NCBI GenBank assembly: GCA_023245935.1
Contig: JAHFJM010000001.1
Span: 186,001-250,000 of the forward strand
DNA from: Candidatus Peribacteria bacterium
GTDB lineage: Bacteria; Patescibacteriota; Gracilibacteria; Peribacterales; Peribacteraceae
Length of the DNA stretch: 64,000 nt
Reading direction: 5' to 3'
The stretch's first letter is position 1; each line of letters begins with the position of its first letter. The notes beneath the pieces were generated by a model that was not told the origin of the DNA, searched no databases, and saw nothing but the letters and a program-made list of their open reading frames with translations. Made by a program: the position numbers and the translations under genes. Of the stretch, positions 16,845 to 23,997 are shown piece by piece.

Positions 16845-18020
16845 TCAGCGTCCAACCGATCCGACGATCGAGTAGATAGGGACAATGATAGCAAATGCGA
16901 TGGTGCCGACCAGCCCGCCGATGAACAGGAGGAGAATCGGTTCCAGAATCACCGGAAGTCTCTGTGCGGCTTCCTCCGCTTTCTTCTCGTAAATATCGGC
17001 GATGCGCATGAGCATGTCGGCGACCTTCCCCGACCGTTCGCCGGTGATGATGAGTTGCTGGACGGAAATGGGAATCAGCTTCTGCGTCTCCTTCAGTCTC
17101 TCGAATGCTTTTCCGAAAGATTGCCCGACCTCGATTTCCGCAGCGAGCCTGTCATAGAACTTCCGGTAGGCGACGGTATCGGTCACGTTCGCCATCGAGC
17201 GGATCGATTCCACGAGCGGTACGCCGGCTTTGAGAAGCGACCCGAGGATCACGCCGAACTGCGCGATCGTTGCGGATTTCGCCATCGTGCCGACGCCGGG
17301 GATCTTGAAAACGAACATTTGCGCCGGCCCCCGAAGTCTCGTGTACTTGCAGATCAAGACGATGATGAGAAGAGCGGATACGAAGAGCGGAACGGCGACA
17401 ATCCCGTGGTCTTTGAAGAAGTTCGCGATGGCGATGATGATGCGCGTGACGAGCGGCAACTTTGCGTTGAGCGAGAGGAGCACTCCCACGAGCTTCGGCA
17501 AGACGAACCATGCGAGACCGAGTGTGATGACGACGGTCATCGTCAGGACGATCGACGGGTAGATCATCGCCATCTTCACTTTCGACCGGAGCGACCTATC
17601 CTTCTCCTGCTGCGCCGAGAGGTACTCCATGTTCTTGCTCAGCGATCCGGCTTCCTCACCGATGCGGATGAGCGAGAGCGCGTACGGCGAGAAGAAATTT
17701 TGATTCTCCATCGCACGCCACAGCGCGATGCCGCTCTCCACTTCCTCGATGATCTGCCGCACGATCTTCTTCATGGGCTTCACCCGCAGTTCCAGCTCGA
17801 TGGTCTTCAGTGCATCGACGACCGTCAAACCGGAGTTCAGCAAAATCGCGAGGTTCTCCACAAAGTATGCTTTCTCTTTCCCGAGACCGAATCCGTTCAG
17901 CGCATCCATGAATTTCTGCATCCCTGATTTCGTCGATGCTCCGAAATTTCCCTTCACTGCAGGGACAGCATTTTCTTTATTTGCCTTTGGTTTTGCGTGG
18001 TGCGTGAACATGGTTCGCAA
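16845..18020 (-). CDS. pilC: Type IV pilus inner-membrane platform protein PilC
   Basis: A 391-residue PilC/GspF protein, the platform that couples the PilB motor to pilin insertion. Two GspF domains can be seen: FVENLAILLNSGLTVVDALKTIE near residue 55 and its repeat FGVILGSLLKAGVPLVESIRSM near 265. Membrane helices lie at about 165-185, 215-235 and 365-390. The basic, Lys/Ala-rich N-terminal 30 residues overlap the end of pilB by 44 bp, so a later start is possible but the overlap is typical of an operon. Assignment is firm. Confidence 0.95.
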   Translation of the reverse strand: MRTMFTHHAKPKANKENAVPAVKGNFGASTKSGMQKFMDALNGFGLGKEKAYFVENLAILLNSGLTVVDALKTIELELRVKPMKKIVRQIIEEVESGIALWRAMENQNFFSPYALSLIRIGEEAGSLSKNMEYLSAQQEKDRSLRSKVKMAMIYPSIVLTMTVVITLGLAWFVLPKLVGVLLSLNAKLPLVTRIIIAIANFFKDHGIVAVPLFVSALLIIVLICKYTRLRGPAQMFVFKIPGVGTMAKSATIAQFGVILGSLLKAGVPLVESIRSMANVTDTVAYRKFYDRLAAEIEVGQSFGKAFERLKETQKLIPISVQQLIITGERSGKVADMLMRIADIYEKKAEEAAQRLPVILEPILLLFIGGLVGTIAFAIIVPIYSIVGSVGR

Positions 18021-19776
18021 AGAAAATCTCCTCCGGCGGCGCCGCGATGCGCATCAATTCTTCGATCGTGGTGAGCCCCGATCGGACTTTGTCGAGTCCG
18101 TCTTCGAACAGAAACAGCATGCCGTGTTCACGCGCTTTCAGGAGAAGTTCCGTGCTGCTCTTTTTGCCGACGATCAGCTCTTCCATGTCTTTGTCGATCG
18201 CGAGGAGTTCGTAGATGCCGATGCGTCCGCGGTAGCCGGTATTCCCGCACGCTTCGCACCCTTTTCCGCGGTACAGGTGCACCGGTTCGTCGCCTTTGAA
18301 GTAGTGATTCGCTCCCTTGAAGAGCTGACGGGCATCGCTACTCGGAATCGTGAAACTGAAACGACAGTGCTCGCAGATTTTTCTTGCGAGACGCTGCGCA
18401 ACGATGATCTCAAGCGTCGAGGCAAGGAGGAACGGTTCCACGCCCATCTCGATGAGACGCGGAATCGCCGTCGCGGAGTCGTTGGCGTGCAGCGTCGAGA
18501 AGAGCAGGTGACCGGTCAGCGCCGCATTCACGGCGATCGTTGCGGTCTCGGAATCGCGGATTTCTCCCACGAGCACGATATCCGGATCCTGACGGACGAG
18601 TGACCGGAGCCCTTTGGCGAACGTCAGCCCCGTCTGTTGATTCACTTGGATATGGTTAATGCCGGGGATCTTGTACTCCACCGGATCTTCGATGGTGGAG
18701 ATGTTCACATCCGGACGGTTCCGCATCTTGATGAGCCCGTAAAGCGTCGTGGATTTTCCGGCCCCCGTCGGTCCGGTCGTGATGATCATGCCGAACGGTT
18801 TGTGCGCCGCTTTCTCAAGAATCTCGCGGTAGTGATCCGAAAATCCGAGGTCTGCGAGCGTCAGGTTGCGGACGTACTCCGACAGAAGACGCATCACGAT
18901 CTTCTCGCCGTCGACGATGGGGATGATCGACACGCGCACGTCCATCGTTCCCGCCTTCGACTTGTAGCGGATGGCGCCGTCCTGGGCCGCAAAGTGTTCG
19001 TCGATCCGCAGATTCGCTTCGATTTTGATGCGGTTGACGATGCCTTCGTAGAACTGTTTCGGCAATCTGCCCGCTTCGTGCATCACGCCGTCGACGCGGA
19101 AGCGGACGATGGTGTCCTGCTCCTGAGGCTCGAAGTGAATGTCCGATGCCTTCAGTTCGATCGCATCGTTGAAAATTTCCTCCAGCATTTCCGGAGCGAC
19201 CTTGCGCTCTTCGTTCATGATTTTCTGGAATCGTGTTGCGAGCGGTTTCCGGTAGAGAGCGAATGCGCCGTTCACGGCACTCTTGGGTGCGTAGACGAGT
19301 GTGATTGTCCCTGCGAATTTTTTCGTCACGGTCACCCCTTTCGGTTTCGTCCAGAAACTTTTCTTCTTGTCATTCAGCTTTCCATCATCGGTTTCGACGT
19401 AGGATTTCTGTCCGATATTCGCTCGGATCGCATCCTCCAAGCCTTTCGTCGTCGGATCCGCGGTTGCCACCGTCACCGACGTTTCCGGCACGCAGTCGAC
19501 GACGATCGCCGAGAACGTTCGTGCACATTCCTCGGGGAGGAGTGCGACGGTTTCCATGGACGGAGGCTTGCTCAGGAGGTCGTAGAACGGAAGCTTGTAG
19601 TACTCGGCGAGCGCATTCTCGAGGAGATCCGCCGTGAGCAGTTTCCGTTCGAAGAGCACCGTGCGAAGGTTGACCTGTCGTTCATCCGCTTCCTTCAGCA
19701 CATCGCTGGACTCCTGCGCGGAGAGATAGTTCTGCTCCACCAGAATCTTGCCGAGTTCCGCATTTGCGATTTGCAT
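17977..19776 (-). CDS. pilB: Type IV pilus assembly ATPase PilB
   Basis: A 599-residue hexameric ATPase that powers pilus extension. An N-terminal MshEN-type region (residues 1-120) may bind c-di-GMP. The motor domain has Walker A GPTGAGKST (335-343), the Asp box IEDPVEYKIPGINHIQVN, Walker B LVRQDPDIVLVGEIRDSET and the His box TGHLLFSTLHANDS. Two CxxC pairs (CEHC, CEACGN) form the zinc site typical of PilB rather than PilT. The C-terminal tail is basic. It follows the receiver protein gene after only 3 bp. No PilT-like retraction ATPase is found in the window. Confidence 0.96.
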   Translation of the reverse strand: MQIANAELGKILVEQNYLSAQESSDVLKEADERQVNLRTVLFERKLLTADLLENALAEYYKLPFYDLLSKPPSMETVALLPEECARTFSAIVVDCVPETSVTVATADPTTKGLEDAIRANIGQKSYVETDDGKLNDKKKSFWTKPKGVTVTKKFAGTITLVYAPKSAVNGAFALYRKPLATRFQKIMNEERKVAPEMLEEIFNDAIELKASDIHFEPQEQDTIVRFRVDGVMHEAGRLPKQFYEGIVNRIKIEANLRIDEHFAAQDGAIRYKSKAGTMDVRVSIIPIVDGEKIVMRLLSEYVRNLTLADLGFSDHYREILEKAAHKPFGMIITTGPTGAGKSTTLYGLIKMRNRPDVNISTIEDPVEYKIPGINHIQVNQQTGLTFAKGLRSLVRQDPDIVLVGEIRDSETATIAVNAALTGHLLFSTLHANDSATAIPRLIEMGVEPFLLASTLEIIVAQRLARKICEHCRFSFTIPSSDARQLFKGANHYFKGDEPVHLYRGKGCEACGNTGYRGRIGIYELLAIDKDMEELIVGKKSSTELLLKAREHGMLFLFEDGLDKVRSGLTTIEELMRIAAPPEEIFFANHVHAPRKTKGK

Positions 19777-19779
19777 GGG

Positions 19780-20217
19780 CTAGAGGGCTTTTGCGATACG
19801 GGCGACAATGTCGGCGATCGGCGTATTCGACTTCACGAAGTAGTCGATGGCTCCGAGCTCTTTGCTCTTCACCTGATCTTCGTTCTGTCCGAGGTTGCTG
19901 AGTACGATGACCGGTATTTTATTTTTCCTCGCCTTCAATTCCGTCAGCACCGCAAATCCATCCATGATGGGCATGATGAGGTCCAGGAGAATCATGTCGT
20001 AGTGTCCCTTTTCAAGCGCCGCAAGCGCTTCCGTTCCGTTCGTGACGACACGTGTTCCGTATCCCTGGTGCCCCAGTTTCATCTCCAGAGCATGGGAGAG
20101 GGGCTTCTCATCTTCAACGATGAGAACCTGTTTGCCGTTCTTTTCCGGAGCCTCGTTGCTTGTCTGCAAAGCAGAATCCGGAGAAGAGGTTTTTTGCTTG
20201 TTGGATGTTGGTGTCAT
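19780..20217 (-). CDS. Stand-alone response regulator receiver, first gene of pilus operon
   Basis: A 145-residue single receiver domain after a disordered 28-residue N-terminus. The phospho-acceptor pocket is visible: VLIVEDEKP (acidic pair), MILLDLIMPIMDGF (Asp acceptor), VIVLSN (Thr replaced by Ser) and DYFVKSN (Lys). No DNA-binding or output domain is present, so it probably acts by contact, perhaps on PilB whose gene follows after 3 bp. A consensus-like promoter TTGTGA-17-TACAAT with an extended TGC ends 10 nt before the ATG and probably drives the pilus operon. Pairing with the histidine kinase at 7888-10098 is plausible but unproven. Confidence 0.93.
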   Translation of the reverse strand: MTPTSNKQKTSSPDSALQTSNEAPEKNGKQVLIVEDEKPLSHALEMKLGHQGYGTRVVTNGTEALAALEKGHYDMILLDLIMPIMDGFAVLTELKARKNKIPVIVLSNLGQNEDQVKSKELGAIDYFVKSNTPIADIVARIAKAL

Positions 20218-20227
20218 AAATCTCTTT

Positions 20228-20278
20228 ATTGTAGCAGAAACTAGCGGAGTTCACAAGACCGCGATCGACTGTTACACT
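20228..20278. promoter_or_regulatory. Overlapping back-to-back promoters of the pilus operon and purH
   Basis: Minus strand: -35 TTGTGA (20256-20251), 17 bp spacer, -10 TACAAT (20233-20228). Plus strand: -35 TTCACA (20250-20255), 17 bp spacer, -10 TACACT (20273-20278) with an extended TGT. The two -35 hexamers occupy the same bases on opposite strands, so RNA polymerase should bind one or the other. Confidence 0.7.
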
Positions 20279-20307
20279 CTGTTCCGGTTCCCCAAAGCCA
20301 CCCGCTC

Positions 20308-21912
20308 ATGAAACGTGCACTTCTTTCCGTTTCGGACAAGACAGGCCTGGTCGACATTGCAAAAATTCTGATCACTTCCGGTTACGACATTCTCTCGACG
20401 GGGGGAACGCTGAAAGAGCTTCAGAAAGCCAAAATACAAGCAACGTCGGTCGAAGACGTCACGGGGTTCCCCGAGTGTTTCGGCGGTCGCGTGAAGACGA
20501 TGCATCCGCTGATCATGGGTGGCATTCTCTTCAATCGGGAGATTCCGGAGCACGTTGCAGAGGCGAAGAAGCTCGGCATAGAGCCGATCGATTTGGTGGT
20601 TGTGAATTTGTATCCGTTTGCGGACACTGTTCGAAAATTGGGAGCATCGTCTGGCATTTCTCTGGAAGCGATCGAGCAGATCGACATCGGTGGTCCGACA
20701 CTTCTCCGAAGTGCTGCCAAGAATCACAGCGCTGTCACGGTCGTCTGTGATCCATCTGATTACGAAGAAGTCGGCTCTCAGATTCAAAAAAACGGATCGA
20801 CGACCTCCGATCTTCGTGCGCGATTGGCTGCGAAAGTCTTCGCACACACGGCTGCGTACGACGGGATGATTTCGCAGTACTTGTCCGGCGGAAAGAATAT
20901 TTCCCTCTCACTCACGAACGGTCGCACGCTTCGCTATGGCGAGAACCCGCATCAGTGGGGGAAGTTCTATGCCATAGATTCTTCCCTGCATTCATGTGGT
21001 CATTCTGTTTCCGGAGAAGCTATGAGTTCTGAGCTGAGAGCTATGAGCAATAGTACTCAAAGCTCAAAGCTCAAAGCTCAAAGCTGGAGTCAGTTGCAAG
21101 GCAAAGAACTCAGTTACCTGAATATCTTGGACAGTGACGCTTGCTGGCGCATGGTGTGCGAGTTTTCGGCACCGACCTGCGTGATGGTGAAGCACGCAAA
21201 TCCGAGCGGGATCGCATCGGCTGCGACGCTTGAGGAAGCGTTCCAGAACGCATACGACAGCGATCGACTCTCGGCGTTCGGCGTGATCATCAGTCTGAAC
21301 CGTCCGTGCACTGAAGTGATTGCAAAAAAAATTCTCGATCAAAAAATATTTGTGGAAGTGATTCTCGCACCGGAGTACGAGAGCGGAGCTCTTGAATTAC
21401 TGAAGAGTAAGCCAAATATCAGACTTCTTTCGATGGATTCGGTTTCTTTCTCCGACAACATTCTCTATCGCAGCGCCTTCGGCGGGATGCTCGTGCAGAA
21501 TGATGATGTGAAAGAAATCACGGAAGCAGATCTCACCTGTGTGACGAAAGCGAAACCGACGAAGAAGCAAATTGCAGATCTGCTGTTTGCGTGGAAAGTC
21601 GTGAAGCATGCGAAGTCGAATGCGATTGTGCTCGTGAAGGACGCAACGACGATCGGTATCGGTTGCGGGCAGACAAGCAGAGTGGATTCAACGTGGATCG
21701 CACTGAAGCGTGCGGGCGACAAAGCGAAAGGTTCCGTGCTCGCGAGCGACGCATTCTTCCCGTTTCCGGATTCCATCGAAGAAGCTGCAAAGCACGGCAT
21801 CGCCGCGGTGATTCAGCCGGGCGGATCGATCAGGGATTCTGAGGTATTTGCAAAAGCAGACGCGCTCGGCATTGCGATGGTGACCACGTCAGTACGTGCG
21901 TTTCGACATTGA
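20308..21912 (+). CDS. purH: Bifunctional AICAR transformylase / IMP cyclohydrolase PurH
   Basis: PurH performs the last two steps of purine synthesis, formylating AICAR and closing the ring to IMP. The 534-residue protein begins with the cyclohydrolase motif RALLSVSDKTGL, then GFPECFGGRVKTMHP. The transformylase part has LRYGENPHQ, VMVKHANPSGIA with catalytic Lys-His, DSDRLSAFG and GCGQTSRVDS. Between NPHQWGKFY and QLQGKELSY sits an extra stretch of about 35 residues encoded partly by four tandem CTCAAAG units (21056-21083), absent from typical PurH. The leader is 23 nt without Shine-Dalgarno. No other purine genes are in the window. Confidence 0.96.
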   Translation: MKRALLSVSDKTGLVDIAKILITSGYDILSTGGTLKELQKAKIQATSVEDVTGFPECFGGRVKTMHPLIMGGILFNREIPEHVAEAKKLGIEPIDLVVVNLYPFADTVRKLGASSGISLEAIEQIDIGGPTLLRSAAKNHSAVTVVCDPSDYEEVGSQIQKNGSTTSDLRARLAAKVFAHTAAYDGMISQYLSGGKNISLSLTNGRTLRYGENPHQWGKFYAIDSSLHSCGHSVSGEAMSSELRAMSNSTQSSKLKAQSWSQLQGKELSYLNILDSDACWRMVCEFSAPTCVMVKHANPSGIASAATLEEAFQNAYDSDRLSAFGVIISLNRPCTEVIAKKILDQKIFVEVILAPEYESGALELLKSKPNIRLLSMDSVSFSDNILYRSAFGGMLVQNDDVKEITEADLTCVTKAKPTKKQIADLLFAWKVVKHAKSNAIVLVKDATTIGIGCGQTSRVDSTWIALKRAGDKAKGSVLASDAFFPFPDSIEEAAKHGIAAVIQPGGSIRDSEVFAKADALGIAMVTTSVRAFRH

Positions 21913-21938
21913 TACTTGAAATAATCACTCTCTCCGAG

Positions 21939-21966
21939 GTCACCCCGAGCGCAGCCGAGGGGTGGT
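21939..21966. repeat. Small hairpin downstream of purH
   Basis: CACCCC (21941-21946) and GGGGTG (21959-21964) form a hairpin around GAGCGCAGCCGA. The sequence resembles short hairpin repeats that occur between genes in many bacterial genomes. It could help end the purH transcript, but no T-run follows. Confidence 0.5.
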
Positions 21967-22050
21967 GGATCAGGGCTTTCAGACACTGAAAAACGAAGGT
22001 CACGATGTTTTTATTTTGCCTCTTCGAAGATTGCAGGCATTCTTTTTCGT

Positions 22051-22473
22051 ATGGATTCCAACATGGACCATCAACATCTTCTCGAGCTGGATATGGAATT
22101 GGCGAAACTATCGAACCAATCCCCCAATCATTTTCAAGTAGCGCATACCGTTCGCAGCCATACTTATGCGGCGAGGGTCGAAATGCGGACGATCGCCATC
22201 ATCGCATTCATCTCGTCTGCTCTCTCGATGCTCCTCCGGGAAAAGAACCCGTATTTTCTCTCCACTGCCGCGAGCATGGTTGGTCTTTCCTCAGCTTCCT
22301 TAGGCCTTATTGCACTTGGCATGAAAGCGAGATGCGAGGTTGCTCTTCAGCGGCTGAAGCACGAGCACCCGATACGACTGAAGCATATTCTTCAGGAAAT
22401 CCGCATGAAAATTTCCGAACTTACACCCGTAGTCGATCAGGTCGAGGATGAGTTGTTCCCACCCGAGTCGTAA
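22051..22473 (+). CDS. Hypothetical membrane protein, 140 aa
   Basis: I do not recognise this protein. Two hydrophobic segments (about residues 46-62 and 68-90) form a membrane hairpin, flanked by an amphipathic N-terminal helix (LLELDMELAKL) and a C-terminal helical tail (LKHILQEIRMKISEL) likely to form a coiled coil in the cytoplasm. That layout resembles small SLATT-like two-helix membrane proteins, but no motif proves it. The upstream hexamers TTGCCT and CATTCT are weak promoter candidates ending 7 nt before the ATG. It is convergent with the small 22556-22723 gene across a terminator. Confidence 0.65.
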   Translation: MDSNMDHQHLLELDMELAKLSNQSPNHFQVAHTVRSHTYAARVEMRTIAIIAFISSALSMLLREKNPYFLSTAASMVGLSSASLGLIALGMKARCEVALQRLKHEHPIRLKHILQEIRMKISELTPVVDQVEDELFPPES

Positions 22474-22486
22474 GATTTTTTTGCAC

Positions 22487-22536
22487 AAAAAAACCTCCCC
22501 GGCTTGCCCTGAGTCTGTCGAATGGGCGGGGAGGTT
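22487..22536 (-). terminator. Rho-independent terminator of the 55-residue protein gene
   Basis: AACCTCCCCG (22492-22501) and CGGGGAGGTT (22527-22536) form a 10-bp stem. On the minus strand the stem is followed by seven T. It lies 20 bp beyond the stop of the 22556-22723 gene and may also stop transcripts from the plus strand. Confidence 0.88.
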
Positions 22537-22555
22537 TCTAAAGACTGGAAGAGAA

Positions 22556-22723
22556 CTAGTCAACCTTCTTTTCAATCACTTTTGCATCGTCCAATTTCTT
22601 CTTCGTCTCGTCCTCAACAGCTTTCTCTTTTGCTGCGAGACCTGCCTTGAGGTCGACGTTCATGTCAGCCTTGTCATCAAGGTTTAGATCAGGACTCTTC
22701 TCAGGACCATTGTGCTGTGACAT
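22556..22723 (-). CDS. Small charged protein, 55 aa, with the strongest promoter in the window
   Basis: A 55-residue, highly charged protein: about 12 Lys and 14 Asp/Glu, no Cys, no aromatic residue. It starts MSQHNGPEKSPDLNLDD and is helical and Lys/Glu-rich from residue 25 on (AAKEKAVEDETKKK). It has no membrane segment and is probably a soluble helix or disordered. A near-consensus promoter TTGACA-18-TATAAT lies 31 nt upstream, and a strong terminator follows, so the gene is a complete highly expressed unit. I do not recognise a family. A nucleoid, stress or ribosome-associated role would fit, but that is a guess. Confidence 0.75.
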   Translation of the reverse strand: MSQHNGPEKSPDLNLDDKADMNVDLKAGLAAKEKAVEDETKKKLDDAKVIEKKVD

Positions 22724-22754
22724 AAATAGTAGGGTTAGGAATTAATACTATCCC

Positions 22755-22784
22755 ATTATATAGCTATAATTGCAATATTGTCAA
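22755..22784. promoter_or_regulatory. Near-consensus promoter, symmetric -10 pair
   Basis: Minus strand: TTGACA (22784-22779), 18 bp, TATAAT (22760-22755). Plus strand: TATAAT (22765-22770), 4 bp away and in inverted orientation, so the core reads ATTATA-TAGC-TATAAT. The plus-strand box could serve the nuclease gene starting at 22826, giving a leader of about 49 nt. Confidence 0.75.
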
Positions 22785-22825
22785 GACCTGCACTTCCTTT
22801 TTCCCGAGAAAAAAGCTTCCATAGC

Positions 22826-23392
22826 ATGTGTATGCGGAAAAATTATAGTTTGATTCTGGCTGTTCTCGCAGTTCTGACTGCATTCACCGCTCTTTTTCTC
22901 CTGAAAAACAGCCCGAAGACAGCATCGAACTATCCTGCTTCACACCACACTCGTTCGAGTGTGGCACACCTCTCTCCGGAGAACGGAATTCTTTTTCGCG
23001 TCGCGCGCGTCATCGATGGAGATACGATTGACGTACAGATCGGGAATCAGACGGAGCGTATTCGTTTCATCGGCATCGATACCCCCGAGACGGTGGATGA
23101 ACGAAAACCCATTCAGTGTTACGGTCCCGAAGCGAGTGCACGGATGAAAGAACTGTTGACCGGGAAATCCGTGATGCTTGAGACGAAGCCCGACGAGGAT
23201 ACAGACGATTACGGTCGTTTCCTTCGGTACGTGATGCTGGATGGAAAAGACATCGGTGCGGAAATGCTTGAAGAGGGATATGCAAAGAGTCTCTGTGCCG
23301 CGTTCCCTCACCCGAAGTGCGCTGAGTACGATGCGCTCGAACAAACGGCGCGCAACAGTAAGCGCGGGAGGTGGGGTGTCTGTGGAAAATAG
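22826..23392 (+). CDS. Secreted thermonuclease-like protein (SNase family)
   Basis: A 188-residue protein with an N-terminal membrane anchor or signal (SLILAVLAVLTAFTALFLL) and a staphylococcal nuclease-type OB fold. Catalytic signatures are visible: RVIDGDTIDVQI, RFIGIDTPETVD (Asp and Arg of the active site), YGPEASARMKELL, and DDYGRFLRYVMLDGKDIGAEM with the second Arg. Such enzymes cut DNA or RNA with Ca2+. A secreted nuclease would suit a host-dependent organism that scavenges nucleotides. ATGs at 22826 and 22832 are both possible; the first is listed. There is no Shine-Dalgarno. Confidence 0.9.
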   Translation: MCMRKNYSLILAVLAVLTAFTALFLLKNSPKTASNYPASHHTRSSVAHLSPENGILFRVARVIDGDTIDVQIGNQTERIRFIGIDTPETVDERKPIQCYGPEASARMKELLTGKSVMLETKPDEDTDDYGRFLRYVMLDGKDIGAEMLEEGYAKSLCAAFPHPKCAEYDALEQTARNSKRGRWGVCGK

Positions 23393-23832
23393 TTGCGAAG
23401 AGATTCCGGCAAGGGGAGCATGAACGGCTAAGAACCTCCGACCATTTGCCTTTCGCGCTCTCGGTTCACTGTCCGGCACCGGAAACGGGAGAAATTCCCG
23501 CAGCAGTGCGTGTGTTGCAGGACGATCTTTTCAGGCATCGCGGTTGTTTCGTGGAAACGTGCGGTTGGACGGCGAATTTCACCGTGATCCTCGTGCGCGA
23601 TCACGCTCTCGATGACATCAAGGCGCTTCTTGCGGGTGTCGGATGTACGGTAAGGGATGAGGTCATGTTGAATTTTCAGCATGAGGAATCGGAGCGTCAG
23701 CACTATCGGCAGATGTTCCCGTGGATGCATGCATCTGTCACGCATTCGGCAGAAAAACCGACTGAAGTCGTTCTGAAAATTTTAGATGAAAGTCGGGAGG
23801 AGCCTTCGGTGCCGGAGTGGACGGCAGCGTAG
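23371..23832 (+). CDS. Hypothetical protein, up to 153 aa, start uncertain
   Basis: I do not recognise this protein. The reading frame overlaps the end of the nuclease gene by 22 bp if it starts at GTG 23371. A TTG near 23449 is an alternative that would give about 127 residues starting before PFALSVHCPAPETGE. The body has several Cys and His (CFVETCGWTANF, NFQHEESERQHYRQMFPWMHASVTHS) and no membrane helix, which might hint at a metal site. Composition is protein-like, but no promoter or family supports it strongly. It ends next to the palindromic repeat. Confidence 0.5.
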   Translation: MGCLWKIVAKRFRQGEHERLRTSDHLPFALSVHCPAPETGEIPAAVRVLQDDLFRHRGCFVETCGWTANFTVILVRDHALDDIKALLAGVGCTVRDEVMLNFQHEESERQHYRQMFPWMHASVTHSAEKPTEVVLKILDESREEPSVPEWTAA

Positions 23833-23849
23833 AGAGTGTCGCTCCTCCA

Positions 23850-23972
23850 GTCCTCATCCCCTGGCCCCTTCTCCATCGGCTGGAGAAGGGGGAGCCCATG
23901 TTTTTCTCAATACAGGCATCCCTCTCTTCGCCGCAGCGGAGAGAGGGGGCTCCGCAGAGCCGGAGTGAGGAC
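23850..23972. repeat. Nested palindromic intergenic repeat, copy 3
   Basis: GTCCTCATCCCC at the left and TGAGGAC at the right bound a 123 bp element. Its first half is almost identical to the reverse complement of the 3778-3913 copy, including the hairpin CCCCTTCTCC-atcggct-GGAGAAGGGG. The AT-rich spacer again contains TTTCTC(A/G)ATACA. The right-hand hairpin differs. It lies between the 23832 stop and the sufB promoter. Confidence 0.85.
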
Positions 23973-23997
23973 CGTTCATCTGCTAGAATAATTTCTC

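Noticed and set aside
18637-20244. 535-codon plus-strand frame opposite pilB and the receiver gene
   Set aside because: It lies antisense to two certain genes, crosses their boundary and has no motif.
21056-21083. Tandem CTCAAAG units considered as a CRISPR or satellite
   Set aside because: Units are 7 bp without spacers and lie inside the purH reading frame.
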